Of a DNA stretch of 64,000 bases, positions 1-13,388 are shown piece by piece (the stretch's first letter is position 1; each line of letters opens with the position of its first letter). A program made the translations under genes and the position numbers. This stretch comes from Trichoplax sp. H2 (taxonomy: Eukaryota; Placozoa; Uniplacotomia; Trichoplacea): positions 124,001-188,000 of the forward strand of contig NOWV01000038.1 in assembly GCA_003344405.1 (NCBI GenBank), written 5' to 3'. Below the pieces are notes generated by a model. That model had not been told where the DNA came from and searched no databases. It saw only the letters and a program-made list of their open reading frames with translations.

Positions 1-3000
1 TTAAGCTAAAGTTTATTTACACAATATGATCTTTTCGAAAAACACTATATAAATCTCTATCGGAATGGTTACATACCAACTGCCATAAATCTTGTTTCAC
101 TAAGTTAGTTTTATTATAGTGGACGAAACAAGCGACTTCTTGATGAGTTGGAGTCACCGGGCTGGCAACATTATGACTACGAAAATAGCGTTATAGAATA
201 GACTTAAAAAAAAAATTTGATATTTAAAGTGTTCGCGGCTAAAAATAACCTTTACCTATTCAGGGTCCGATTCGTTTTTACATGAACTAACTGGATAATG
301 TCTCCATCCTTGACAGCTCTATGCGGCGTTTCGACTGTTTGATTAGTACTAAATAGCAATATTAATACATTAATATTTATTTACTTTGAAAATAGTAAGA
401 GATGCTTACTTACCTTTTAGGATCCTTAATAATCCACCAATTATTCGGATCCTTGTAAGTGTAACAAGTGACTTGCTGTTGACCACTACTACCTCTGCCA
501 TCAGGATATTTGATAGGATATATATGCTCATGGGAATGTAACCAACATGGATGGTTGGTATATATTTGGCGAAGTGTCAGCTTGGAACCGTACACAATTT
601 CTACGTTAATAAAATTTAGAATATTCTTATCATTCATACAAGTAATCATAACAAATGCGGCATATGTAAGTCCACCCGAAGAGAATAAATACGCTATTGT
701 ATTAAAATAAGCATGAAACATACATGAACAAATCAAAAATACAATATATCGTACCCTTTGGTTGATTGATAACGACAGAAGCTAATCCTCCCTTATTATA
801 GTTATGAATAATTAAAAATGTTACATATTTTAGTACAAACTCTATAAAAAATCGCTGAAGCAACGTGTCTGCAGTACAATTATGATATGTATCCTTCAAC
901 TAATCGTAATAGCATGATTTTTCATACTTTAAGGCTGGCCTGAAATTTGCTTGACATTAACTGATCCTGTGGACCACTGCGAGGTGCCATTTTAAAATGA
1001 ATATAAAACTGAAAAGCATAAAGTATCGCTGGAACAACTATGAAAGCTGCAAAGCAGAAACCACAGTAACTCCATAGCTTTCTCTTTATATAATAAAATA
1101 CAAGGAAAATTAGTTATTGATTTATGACAAAAACGCGAATAAGTTATAATCAAATTTCTGCAAAACTAATAATAATTTCTTACGGTTTTGATGTTACGAT
1201 CAGCAATCAGCAGCCATAAATCGTAAGCCGCTAACAGTATAATGTATGCTACAGTATACAGTCCACTATATTTAGTGCTAAAAATAGCCAGATAAATGTC
1301 TTTTTAATAAACTTGATATGTGTGCGCTATGATATATTTAATGAAAGCAAATATGAACTTACTATGAATCCTAATATATTAATCATAATTTTAGTACACT
1401 AACAGTTACGAACCTAAATGCTCCACATAGGCACAAACCAGTAAGAAAAAGATACCGAAACCACTTTGCGGAGAAAAGCCTATAAAATTTTAAGGTATTA
1501 ACAGTAAAAAGCAATTAATGAGACAAAGGATTGCTTGAGTAATTGAGCAGTAACAAAAATACGAGCTAGGGGTAATATAATGTGCAATTAGTCGGACAGT
1601 CACCAGAAGAATATTTCAGTAAGTAAATCAAAATATAATGGTACCTAGAATGCGATTCCGCTCGAAGTAAAAGATAGCAATATAATGAAGCCAAGATGAA
1701 GAAAAGTAATATCGGTTCCAGTAACATAAAACGGGATTGAGTTAATAAGGCATTATCTATGTACACAGAAGAATATTTTGCAGAAATTTTAGTTTCTCCA
1801 TGACATCAGCTATTTCGTTATAGTCTAATTAACAATCTACGAACCAAATATAACCAAGATGCAGGCAACAGAGGCAGTTGAGCGACTATGTCCAAGTTGT
1901 TGCATAATCTACGGCGTAAATAATACGTCGATCAAGGTCAGCTGTTGACAATACAGCCTTAACTTTTGATCAATCACTATTTAGATGGTACACTCTTACC
2001 GAATAAATTAGAGGAATATGCATAGTGGCAAAAAACGCACAGCATGAACGGAGAGCCTGAATAGGAACATCATTGGGCATTGCTAATGATGTGAACATAA
2101 AAATTTGATAATTAGCTAATACCATACCACATGCACGTATAAAAAAGTTAGTGATCATGATTCCTATAACTAATACTACTGTCTATGTATGTAGTCACCG
2201 ATGGGCGAATAATTATGATAAATATAAGAATGATAATAAAATCAACAGTTATTTTCTAAGCAATCACGACGATATATGTAATCAATCACACTTCATCCAT
2301 GTTGATGGTACACTAGTACAATGTGTATAGCGTACCATATTTAATTTAGACTTACCTGTACCAACTGGTTCGAAAGTAAAATTTCCATTATACCCTGCGA
2401 AATTGCCTATTGCATAATAAATAAGTAAATAAGCAATTACCGTTATAAAATTACCGTATAACTGTTTCTCTTCTAATAACTATCGACAGCACTCAATGTT
2501 ATTGCAATTACCGCTTATATTTATGTTACCCATCAAAATTATTTCCACTCACCCACAAAGGTATATAAAAGCTTAGCTAGTGGAGGGAAAGCATCGATAA
2601 AAAATATACCTCTTCCATACATGAATAAAGCTTTTCCAGCTAAAATTTCGTCAAATCTATTTTAATATGTAAATCGAATGTGATCACTTAGTATCGCATT
2701 ACTAATTTAACAAAGAAAAAGTTTAAAAATATATAAGATTCAATTTGAAAATTATAAGACTAGCTTACTAAATACTAGCATAACTTTTATTGTACTAAAA
2801 TTGCATTATTGTAATTTTAGTGAACAGTACAAAGTATTATAGAGATCATTGTAGATACAATATTCAAGAAGTTTATGATACTAATCTATAAATAAAACTG
2901 CATAATTAAATTGAGAAGGACATCTCGTAGGAAACCAAGCTCTCACCATAAATATTAGTATAATGCAGGTAAGGTAAAGTAAGCAATTAATCATTCTAAA

Positions 3001-5792
3001 GTATACATGTATAGTATTCAATTCATACACTTATTTTCGACTTGCTTTGGTCGATATATACAATCTACCGTCTTTCGCGATATCGTGCGTTATACGCTAC
3101 TATAAAATCAATCAATTAAAACTGTCCTAACGAATTTTATTCTGGTTACGTTGACGATTTGTAATTTACTGTTGCTCTACACCGTGCAACAGCAGTAGTG
3201 ATATTGAAAGAGTATAGTGGTGGAATAAAGATATTATTGTAGTTACTACCATTGTGGTATACGTATCAAAGCCCAAAATTTCCCTTATCATATTCAGAGA
3301 TACCTCAACAGTTACCGTACATTACTACACGTTTAAATAGTCAAGACAATCAAAAATTTACTAATCTTATCATGATACTTACATAACATTGCTCGGATGG
3401 CAGAGATTATAAAATCGAGTAAGTGCACAGAGGAAAGTTAATCCAATCAACATTACGTCTAATTCTAACTTGACCTTATAACTAAAATAAGGTAATAAGA
3501 AATCCTGGCTTTCAGTAACGGTATTGTCGACAGTGGCTAATGATGGATATTTCTCAGTATCATTAGCGCTTCTGTCATGCAACGATGCTGATGTCGTCGT
3601 AGTTTCCTATATGGAAATAATCGGGATTAATCATTGAACTACTAAACAAAACTGTTATTACTCGTATTTGGCATATTGAAATAAAGAACAACTTTAACAC
3701 GTGTAATTAAAGACATAACAGGTAAAGAATTATAATTGAATGTTATTGCATTTCGTAGCAATTATATGATTGGTCAATACACATTGTTTTTGTCAACATA
3801 TTAACAAATTTTGACAATAATTAGAACTAATCAAAACAAATCGGATATCAGTAAGTTGAGGCAGTAATTTACGTAGCATTACAGTACACTAAGAAAAAAT
3901 GAATACATTTAACACTTTAGAGCTGTTGATGATGGCATGTGTGTTTTAGTAAATTAGTTTTAGTTGAAAATTGGCCTTTAAAGCTCTAATTCAATTATGA
4001 TCGTACTTGTGTATCGACGTAAAATATTTAAAAATCGACACTATACAACTACAGCATCCGAGTATTGTTACATTTTTTGGGCCCAGTCTTACAAATTAAA
4101 TTAGCAATTTTTTGTCGGATTAATTATTTGTAATAGTATTCAATATTATTGTTGATGATATTTTAGTCCACTGTAAGCATAAATTCATGTACTTATACTG
4201 TAGTGCTAGCAGAAAAGCTTCCGCAAAGTTCGATAACCACAGCAGGTGTTTAGGAAGACGCAGCATAATATCCGTAAAATCAAGAACTTATTATCAATAC
4301 GGTAAAATAAAGACATTTGAACTATACTTATACAAAAAGGAGAGAAATGCATTACTTTAATGTAAAAAGATGACAATATTATGCTGTATTCATTCCATTG
4401 ATTAATTAGACATCGATTAAATGGTTAAATCAATATGTATTTATTCTCAGTCATCTTATTGTACTAGTAAAATGAATCAAGAGCTAAAATGAAGTATGCT
4501 TATCAATGAAACGATCAATATGAGAGTGATTTAACTTTTCAAAGTAATTTTACTTTATTGTGAGAAATATCAATCCTTTGATTATAAATTTAATAAGACT
4601 GTCTGGACTTGGTAGGGTATAATTTATCAACGTACGTATCATTTGATGGATATCAATTTATTTTGATTAGTCTCTACATATAGTTGATAGAACATTACAT
4701 TAGGATGTCTAATATGTAAGCAGTTCATTTATCCATTTTGATCTACTTTATGCGGAAAATAAATTAATTGTAATAAGCAAAAGTAATGTATTAGTAAGAA
4801 TTATTTAGGTGAAGCAATGACCACGGTCGTATATCGATATTTTGAACAGTATGATTGCGATACGATAAATTTTGTATTTAAAGTCATGCACTTATTATCA
4901 ACGATTTACGAAGCACTATCCAGTTAAAGTAGTTGATTGGAAATTTTTAAACCTGTAGTATTCATGAAAGAGTACCAGATAGAGCCCTTGAAGACAAGGG
5001 CTTTAATTGTAACAAGAGGCATTGTTAAATAGTGAATTAGCTTGATAAAGTATCTGATGGATTTCGTTTTTCAAGTGCAGCACTACTGTTAAGAATGAAT
5101 GAACAAACAGTTTTACGCTATACGTAAGATGCCAGTCAATGATGAGAAAGTTATAAAAATAAAAGCAAATCCATTGTTAACGTATCAAGTCGATTTAAGA
5201 TTGTAATATCCAACAATAAAATGAAGTGAAAATCTGAAATTGGATATCGCTCGATATACATAATGGACTAAATACGAAAGGGTGAGAAGACAGTCGGTAC
5301 AAAAATCATCCAACACTCATGGTGTTGGAAATATTGACACGATTTATGGACTTGGTAGCGTTGTTTGACTTGATCGTTTAGCTCATATTCTACAAGGGCA
5401 ACTTCATTATTCAAAATGAGTATAGTTATTTTTATATGGCAGCCATTGGACTAGCACTATAAAAGAATACATAAGTGGCCCAACGACTCAAGGCTATCAT
5501 TGACGATCCAATGATCCAGACGAGGCTAATCGTCTATGGATAGCGGTCATAGGCTGACTCGTAGCAAACAAACGATCCATGGTGACAAAGGGTTAAGTGA
5601 GTTAATTACCTTTTGCAGTAAAGAGGATTGATTGGCATTTTGCTCTGTCGATTGATCTAAGCCATTTTTAATTTCAACCTTTTTAGATGATTGATTTTTG
5701 GCATCTTTTCTCTGTCTGGATTTGCCAGTCGATTTACTCGTATGACTATCGTGGGCTTTACTGGGATTGGACTCATTGTTATCCATTGCCAT
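1..5792 (-). CDS. POMT1: POMT1, protein O-mannosyltransferase 1 (3' end beyond left edge)
   Basis: ER multi-pass enzyme that transfers mannose from dolichol-P-mannose to Ser/Thr, in animals as a complex with POMT2. At least 14 exons can be joined in phase: 5610-5792, 3383-3606, 2553-2656, 2356-2394, 2000-2082, 1845-1908, 1645-1756, 1414-1479, 1184-1277, about 928-1086, about 757-797, 414-600, 256-348 and 77-176. The start is the ATG at 5792 (MAMDNNESN). Exon 3 carries the Asp-Glu pair of the first lumenal loop (IFDEILAGK), exon 7 the family signature [20 protein letters not shown], and exons 12-14 a MIR domain ([19 protein letters not shown], then [16 protein letters not shown]). These match POMT1 rather than POMT2, whose equivalent segments I recall as different. 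Exon 1 encodes a Lys/Ser-rich, probably cytosolic and disordered tail; its link over the 2.0-kb first intron rests on matching phase and good splice sites. The C-terminal membrane segments lie outside the window. Confidence 0.93.
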
Positions 5793-5973
5793 TCTTAACG
5801 TCTTTGACTGTACTATTGATATGAAGAGATACAAGATGAGCGTTATTCATTATCATTACTGTCATGAAATCATTGAAAAAGGAGCAGTTTCAATTCTAAG
5901 CTTATAGCATAGTTTTAAATATGGATGCATTAAAGAAAAAGAACCCATTTCGGATGGAATGACTATCCAATCG

Positions 5974-6351
5974 TCAGAGTAATAACAGACAAATTGGAAG
6001 ACTTTTTCTTGGATAGCCAATAGCTTTCACTTTAACAATCGAATGCATCACCGTCTTTGCTACGCTATGCACGAGCAAAAATCCCTTGCCATTCCAACCT
6101 AAGAATATCATCCTACTGCCTATCCAACTTACCAAAAGAATAGCTATCACAACTGGCAATAGAGCAATATCGGTCAGTGAAAAAAAATGGTGGAAATTTC
6201 TAGACCAAAGCCGTTCACAGCAATTCACTGACGAAGAAGAACCTCTTGACTCTCTGGAGAGTGAGAGCAGGTAGAGTGAGGTATCATGAGTAAAGTGTGT
6301 CATTTTACGCACGATCGCTGGTGGTACGTGTGACTGGTGTGAATGCCGCAT
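5974..6351 (-). other. Unassigned 125-codon ORF upstream of POMT1
   Basis: An uninterrupted reading frame with an ATG at 6351. It has one clear hydrophobic stretch (ALLPVVIAILLVSWIG), a run of serines before it, and a basic tail ending in a leucine run. I recognise no domain, and I see no convincing splice link to POMT1 (whose ATG is about 180 bp away) or to another exon. It may be a small one-pass membrane protein, a 5' UTR frame, or chance. The opposite strand is also open over 6086-6274. Confidence 0.15.
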
Positions 6352-6854
6352 TGAGTTGCCATTGGTTTCAGTTCTCTACTGATACGACGGACCGCTGTCT
6401 TCCTAGTGGTTCGTGACTGCCCACTTTGCCGTGCTTCAGTACTGGTACCCACGGCGGTGTCACACGCTTGCGATTGACACCTACAGTACGGTCATCAAAA
6501 GTGACTGACTGTGCTGTCGTGCGGCCAACTGGACGACAGCGTACTGTACGAGTGTGCGTACTAGAATAGAGGGTGTGTTAGTACCGTCTAGCGATTCATT
6601 GTTCATGTGCTTCAGTACCTGTAGATTGCGCTGGATTCCAAGCACAGCACTCATGGTCAAGTTGCAGCTCGAATGGAGAACTATTCCATCATTTGCATCA
6701 AGTTTTATAGTGTAGAATAGGAATTAGATCTAAAATAGGCACTGTATACCATTGGAACTATGAATAACCAACTGATCTTGACTAATAACGAGTAAGCTAC
6801 GGTAGGAAGGTGATTGACGCAGAAGGCAAGCAGTTGATGACTGAAGCGGAAGAG

Positions 6855-7560
6855 CACACCCTTAAAATAGAAATTAGATCAAAACGAGAAGGCTATCCAC
6901 GCACTATGCAAACAGTGGATCATTTGATTAACGTTGAAGTATAGGATAGAAATTAGATTAAAATAAGTAAGCTGCTGCACGAAGGCTGTCTACATACAAT
7001 GTAAACAGTCGATCATTTGATTAACGTTGAAGTACAGTGTATAGGATAGAAATTAGATTAAAATAAGTAAACTACCGCAGGAAGGCTAGCCATGCACAAT
7101 GCAAACAGTGGATCATTTGATTAACGTTGAAGTATAGGGTAGAAATTAGATTAAAATAAGTAAACTACTGCAGGGATGCTATCCACGCACAATGCAAACA
7201 ACGGATCGTTTGATTAACGTTAAAGTATAGGATAGAAGTTTGATCAAAACGAGAAGGCTATCCATGCACAATGCAAACAGTCGATCATTTGATTAACGTT
7301 GAAGTACAGTGTATAGGATAGAAATTAGATTAAAATAAGTAAACTACTGCACGAAGGCTAGCCACGCACAATGCAAACAGTCGATCATTTGATTAACGTT
7401 GAAGTATAGGATAGAAATTAGATTAAAATAAGTAAACTACTGCAGGAAGGCTAGCCATGCACAATGCAAACAGTCGATCATTTGATTAACGTTGAAGTAT
7501 AGGATAGAAACTAGATTATAATAAGTAAACTACTGCAGGAAGGCTAGCTTCGCAGACATT
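6855..7560. repeat. Minisatellite, unit about 100-110 bp, about 7 copies
   Basis: Head-to-tail copies of a block containing GATCATTTGATTAACGTT followed by a GATAGAAATTAGATTAAAAT segment and a GCAGGAAGGCTAGCCATGCA segment. Copies recur near 6919, 7012, 7112, 7205, 7276, 7383 and 7477, with small indels such as a CAGTGTA insertion. Shorter, diverged pieces continue on both sides (6765-6850 and 7600-8030). No coding potential is consistent across copies. Confidence 0.9.
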
Positions 7561-9201
7561 AAGCAAGCTACCATTGGAAGGCTCACTGCTAATTGCAGTA
7601 CAATAGACTGCAAATACGAGCTTGTAGCTGATCATTTGCATGAAGTTATAGTACAAAACTAGCTAGTGTTGACTACAAATAAGTAAATTGCCGCAGGAAG
7701 GCTAATTATCATTCATGCAAACAGTTGATCACTTGAATGAAGTTAAAGTATAGAATAGGAATCAGACAGAAAATGAATATTGTCTATCATCGGAATGACG
7801 CATATAAATAATCAATTGGTATTAACTACCAAAACAAGTACTGTAAGCTACCGCAGGAAGGCGAACCATCATACATAAAGTTGATCATCTGAATGAAGTT
7901 ACAATATAGAAAAGAACTTAGATAGAAAATACCTTCAGTACAAGAGATACTCTCGAATGGTATCGATAATCAAAGCAATGAATAACCAGCTGATATTGAC
8001 TACTACCAAGTAAGCTAATGCAAGAAGTCCAACGATAATTATAATCGTAACACTTCTGTGGCTACTATTTTTACTACTTGATTGTACTGCTTTGAACTGT
8101 CCCAGAACCGATATTTTGCACACATACATGCAGCATAGACTGTTCGAGTGCGCCACTGTAGTAAACTAACTTAGCAAAGCTAAACATAATGCAAGCAGTA
8201 TTCTTGCAAAAGCAATGACTTTTATTAACACCTAATGGCTTACGTAGTACAGTATACAATTCATTTATAGTTACACTTTTAAAATTTTATTCTCAATGAC
8301 GGCTGGTTAAAACCAAAGTATTTTATTCCTCCATTTCCCTATTATACGATTCGTATACGAGCATTTTTAACTCGCATTTTAACACGACTTTAAGAAACAT
8401 CAAAGCAAATTGAGGCATATCAATATCCACTAGCATGTTATTGCTTAATTCTTCCTCGATAATTGCAATAGTTACACTATCAGACTGAATACCGAATACA
8501 CTACAACCGTTATTGGCGATAAAAATTCGAGTTATTTCTCAGTTATAATGAGAGTAAGCAGGCACCATAAAATTGATAGCAAGAAAGCTAAAGGTGCTGT
8601 AATCAAACTAGCAACTACCTATTACATCAATAAAACTATATTCTACAATTATTTGTACTAGTGACTTCCTACAATATTCTACTAACTACTAAAAATGATC
8701 AATTATTTAATGGCATTTGTCTTTCAAAGTATTTACCAAAAATAGATGATAATTGTATATTACGCACAAGTACCTTAAATCTCATGCCAACTATAAAACA
8801 AATGAACAGCAAATACTCGTAAAATCAAGTTTAGCAAGGCTGATAAACAGTGTCTTATTATACAAACATTATATTCTTAATGTGTATACGTAAATTGGTA
8901 AATTCCTATATTAGATATAGCATATCATACTTATAGATTTGACTATTTAAATAAATGTTTTATAACAAACAGAAAAGACAAGATAACGGAGCAATGTACT
9001 TGCAAAAGCGTCGTAGAAATAAATAGAATAGAACATATAATACATATACCAGATATTTAGGAGACCATATTATAATCTACCTTAATATCGATGATATAGG
9101 ATGCTCGCACGATCTATCGTGCAGCAACATTGAATTAGATAGCTAAGATATGCAACCAATTGTACCGTAAAATTGTCGACAAATTTGTTGTTCTTGCTTA
9201 T
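7561..9201. other. Intergenic: degenerate repeat copies, then AT-rich sequence
   Basis: The first 470 bp hold diverged fragments of the neighbouring minisatellite, for example the AATAACCAGCTGATATTGAC block near 7980 that matches one near 6766. From 8280 to 9201 the sequence is plain AT-rich DNA downstream of the SHIPPO gene stop; I see no gene, RNA or repeat there. Confidence 0.6.
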
Positions 9202-11596
9202 CTAAAACACTGCTCCTCGCACCCCACGAATAGAATAGGCCGGAGAGGACGGTTTGCATAAATCAATTTGTGGCATATATGTTCCAGGTCCAGGTGTTTT
9301 ATCTATATACCCGATGTATTCAAATATTTTAAAATATTCGCCGTTAAAATTTAAAAATTTGCGTTTCATGTTTCAAGAAATCATGTGATGATGAAACGAT
9401 CAGCTATTCAATATACATGTATATTCATTCAATAGTGACGAATAATACCTCTGCGTAGCCATACATTTTTCCCTTTTTCAGTACCGAAGGCATAGGCAGG
9501 AGCTCGCTGTAACTGAGAATTTAAGCGAAGCCCTGTATGATATTTATTAGGCGAAGGTTCATCTGCAGCAGATGCTGTAAGATGAGAAAGGATGTAATAT
9601 CGAATAATGATCATTAGACAATGATTAAGAATAACAGCCAAAAGCCTTTTCTCTAAACAAAGCGAAAATCTAGAGATATTAAACCAAGTCTTACGTTTCA
9701 TTGTAGAAAAAATTCTTCTGGGGCTCATCGTAACTGCTGGTGAAGATTGATAGATTGGCTGCGAACCTCCTATGGTTGATGGCAACGCAATGCAAGCGGA
9801 AGATGGCCATGACTAAATATAGCACATGTGAAGTAATCTTAATCAAGTGTTTGATAATTATACAGCTGTCACATTTTAAACATTTACAAGGTTTATAAAT
9901 TAAGTGAAATTAGCTCGATATTCTCGATGTTAAGATTGGTTATTAAAGGATCTTTCTACCTATTACGGTAATTACTAAAATTTCGCATACAATATGCAAG
10001 GGCATACTTAAATTCTTACTCTAAAAAGTAATATTTATTACAGTAATTGAAATTCTTAATCTAAGGCAATGCATCACATCAAATGATAAGCAACGGTCTT
10101 TCTTGACTATTAAGTTTATCGGGCCAAATTTAACTAAATTATCGAATTAGAATACAGAACAACTACGGAGCTGTTATGTTCTCTTGCAAAATGAACATCG
10201 TAATTCGATAAAATTTTATAGTGAATCAGTAATTAAGAGCTCTTACCGCAGAACTAAAGTCCGTTTTTATCGTCCAGACATCTGCATGGCTACTCCATTC
10301 TTTCCCAATTGAATATTTTTCTCCGCTGTCTGGGCTAACAACACCTCTGCTAGCTTTGGTTATTTTACCCATAGAAAAAGAAGGTGCATTTCGGTCATGG
10401 GGATGCTTATTTGGTGGATAATAAGTTAATGGTGTTGGGCCCGATAGATCAAATGGGAGAGGTGGTCTCGATTCGATACAAGCTGCTATACCTATTACAC
10501 GATTAAAAGAGCTTAACAGGTTTTCATATAAGATGAAATAAATATCGTAAGTTATATCAAGAACTGACTTATCGGCTGATTTCTTTGCGTTTGACAGCTT
10601 CTTTTAACTACCGTTGAGGCTACCTTTTCGTTATTTGATTTCCTATAACACAGATTATGTACGGTATGATCAATTTATCATATCATCATACACAACATTA
10701 TTTTGTTTTTTATAATATAGAATATACAGTATACAGTTATTATCCGTACACCTATGAAATTCTAATCTGTGTCAAAATTATTTTAAGGATATTACAACCT
10801 ATAAATTATTCTGCGAATGTAAGATTTTCAATTAATAAAGCTACTACGTGCATACTGTAAACTTCCATTATATAATGACTTATGTGTTGTAAGGTAGTTG
10901 TACCAAGTTAATGAAGTAATACAGTTAAGAAACTCATAACTTTACGAACGATAAGAAAATAGGCTTATATATGCCAAAATAGGAGAAAGATATGAGATAT
11001 ATCCTCGAGATATCAATGGTGATTGATTATTCACTAATTTCTTAAGAAATATTATAGTAAACATTTGAGAAAATAGGCATATCTTGTACTTCATATTAAC
11101 ACATTTTAAATTAGCGTTATTGCACCTCTAAATGTACATTTTATCGTTCAAGAAAACTTATGGACGTAAGTCAATTCAAGAATTGATTATATAAGCAACT
11201 AGTCATACATTAAAGTGCCCTTTTACTTATATCCTTGCAATTTTAAAGGAACTATTACATAACGATGATATAACCATTAATTTTGTTTTAATCACAGCTG
11301 AAAAAATTAAAGTATCCTTCTTTAACGCTTTAAATTATAGAGAAAAATGAATGTAAATTATTATTGATTTTATTACCAAAGTATCAGTATAGGACAGTGT
11401 AAGACAAATTAGCAGGTAAGGTCTATTATTACCTTCTCTCAGCCAATATTTTATTTAATCTTATTAATTTAGTGGGAAGTTTTCTTTCGTAACGAAATCG
11501 TGGCGACGTAGTATATGTTAGTGCTTCATTCTCTCTTGAACTAGCTAATTCTCCTCCTATAATATGAGGGTTCATTTCGAATACAGATCGAGGCAT
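9202..11596 (-). CDS. SHIPPO/STPG-repeat flagellar protein (ODF3/CIMAP-like)
   Basis: Predicted 273-aa protein from six exons joined in phase: 11433-11596, 10569-10642, 10247-10485, 9695-9812, 9449-9574 and 9202-9302. It starts MPRSVFEMNP and ends PAYSIRGVRGAVF at a TAG. At least four sperm-tail PG-rich motifs are visible: GPTPLTYYPP with APSFSMGK; SSACIALPST with SPAVTMSPR; EPSPNKYHTG with APAYAFGTEK; and TPGPGTYMPQ with SPAYSIRG. Such proteins are microtubule-associated parts of cilia and flagella (ODF3/CIMAP1, STPG2-4). The length suits the ODF3/CIMAP class. The first two exons (about 80 aa, basic, no repeat) are the least certain; they are included because splice phases agree throughout. 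Which human paralogue it matches (CIMAP or STPG3) cannot be settled by eye. Confidence 0.82.
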
Positions 11597-13388
11597 GGAA
11601 CTTGATGTATGTCCACAAACGCTTTACATCCAATATGAGCGAATAAAATAAAATCTCAGCCAAGATTGAATGTTAACTCTATTTATTGCTACAAATATAA
11701 ACATAGATAGTAATATCTAATGTATGATTTACGTAGCTTTCAACTAATTAATTGCATTAACGAGATTATGTAAAAATTGTGCTATAGTAACAAAGTTAAG
11801 TTGTTGAAATATTAGGTTAAAATAGCTTGCAGTGGACTATAACACTCATTACAAGTATGGAAAGGAAAAGATCTTTCTCAGACCTATTTTTTAACTCTAA
11901 GTTAATTTATTCTGATAGCTAAACTATTGTCATGTAAAATAGTATTTCTCAATAAGGATAATATAAAGTAACGAGACGTTGCTATGGGCATTGATGACTT
12001 TTCGATTGTTTAACCATTCTCATTAGTCAATTTTAGGTAAAGATTATTAGCTGAAAATGACATAACATGAAATATAAAACTGTAATAAAATTTTTTTCAT
12101 CAATGTAACTTTAGAAAATTGGTCTGCTTATGATCGCTTTTCTAATTGAGAGCATTATAACATCAGATTTGAGCTAATTTGATACGAATTACTAATCGAC
12201 AAAATCAATTTAAACTAGATCAGTTGAAGAGTCAATAACACTAACTATTACAGTAAACAACTAATCAATTATTCAACAGCTTTGTAAAATGACTTGCTTT
12301 ATAACAATATAATTGTGTCAGCTTTTCAATCCGGTTTTAAACATATTATTAGTCATGGCCATTATGTCATTCAGAGTTCATTTATAGTTTACTCTACTTG
12401 CTAGCACTTGAAAAAAGAGAGAGAGAGAAAAAAAATAGGGCTCTATATCATACTACTGATTCTAGATTTGTCAGTGTACATGCCGTAATGCATGGTACAC
12501 AAGCAATTTATGTATGGAGTAATAGAACAATAGCAGCACTGTATGATTTTGGTATCTGTGTCATCGTTCGTATACTGTACTCATATCGGTCTAATATAAT
12601 TTATTTTGTAATTCAGTCTAAAATTTTAATCTAATATTAAAGAAACACTACTATAACTGTAACTTGGGTTATGATGTTAGCTAGTTTATGCTTCTACTTG
12701 AAATTATGCCTTATTACACATAATTTGTTTTGCAATCATGCAATATTGGCAATACGACTACCAATAGTACCTAAACTCGCTATAAGTAACACATTTTAAA
12801 ATCTTATTTAAAACAAATTCAAATTTGATATCATGGAGTCAGTATGATGTAAAACTTTTATACTAGTAATTTATTAACTTTATGAGTTAATCCTAAGTAT
12901 ATAAATGACTTCGACATTTAATTTCTCACTTAGATCTAGCAACATCATACTTATCAATTCCAGATTTAAAAGATTACCGTACACGTAATATTTATCTAAA
13001 TTTCCCTTATCAGACGGTAGACAAGTTTGTTGGGACAAAACATAATAACAAAAGCTATAGTAAAACAAGATATAACCATAAATGGTCTATAATTGAAAAA
13101 CAGTATATCTTCTTCATATTAATCTGTATTCTTCGCGCCGAAATAGGATATTCTATAAATTCAACGTTATTCCTTTTAATTTTCTGCCATACCTATCATT
13201 TTAGATGAAGGGAATATTAGGCTAATATAAATTACTCGTACTTCTAATGTTAAATCAAAAATAATAAAAATTTTGTAAGACCTCCTATTACATTTTGTTA
13301 AGAAATAGCGTAAATTGAGAATCACTTATATATCCACAAAGATCGACCTTATGAGTGTGATCTAATCAACAAAAGGAATATCAAACAC
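11597..13388. other. Intergenic, no gene seen
   Basis: Contains the upstream region of the SHIPPO gene and the 3' flank of the metallopeptidase gene. It is AT-rich, with only short open frames and a simple GA-rich run near 12415. I find no conserved coding segment, structured RNA or tandem array. Confidence 0.5.

Noticed and set aside
7935-8259. Two overlapping minus-strand frames, one with a membrane-like stretch
   Set aside because: They run through decayed minisatellite copies and match no family; the hydrophobic run is what AT-rich sequence gives by chance.
12398-12634. 78-codon plus-strand frame
   Set aside because: It begins in a simple GA run (EKREREKK) and has no splice partners or known domain.
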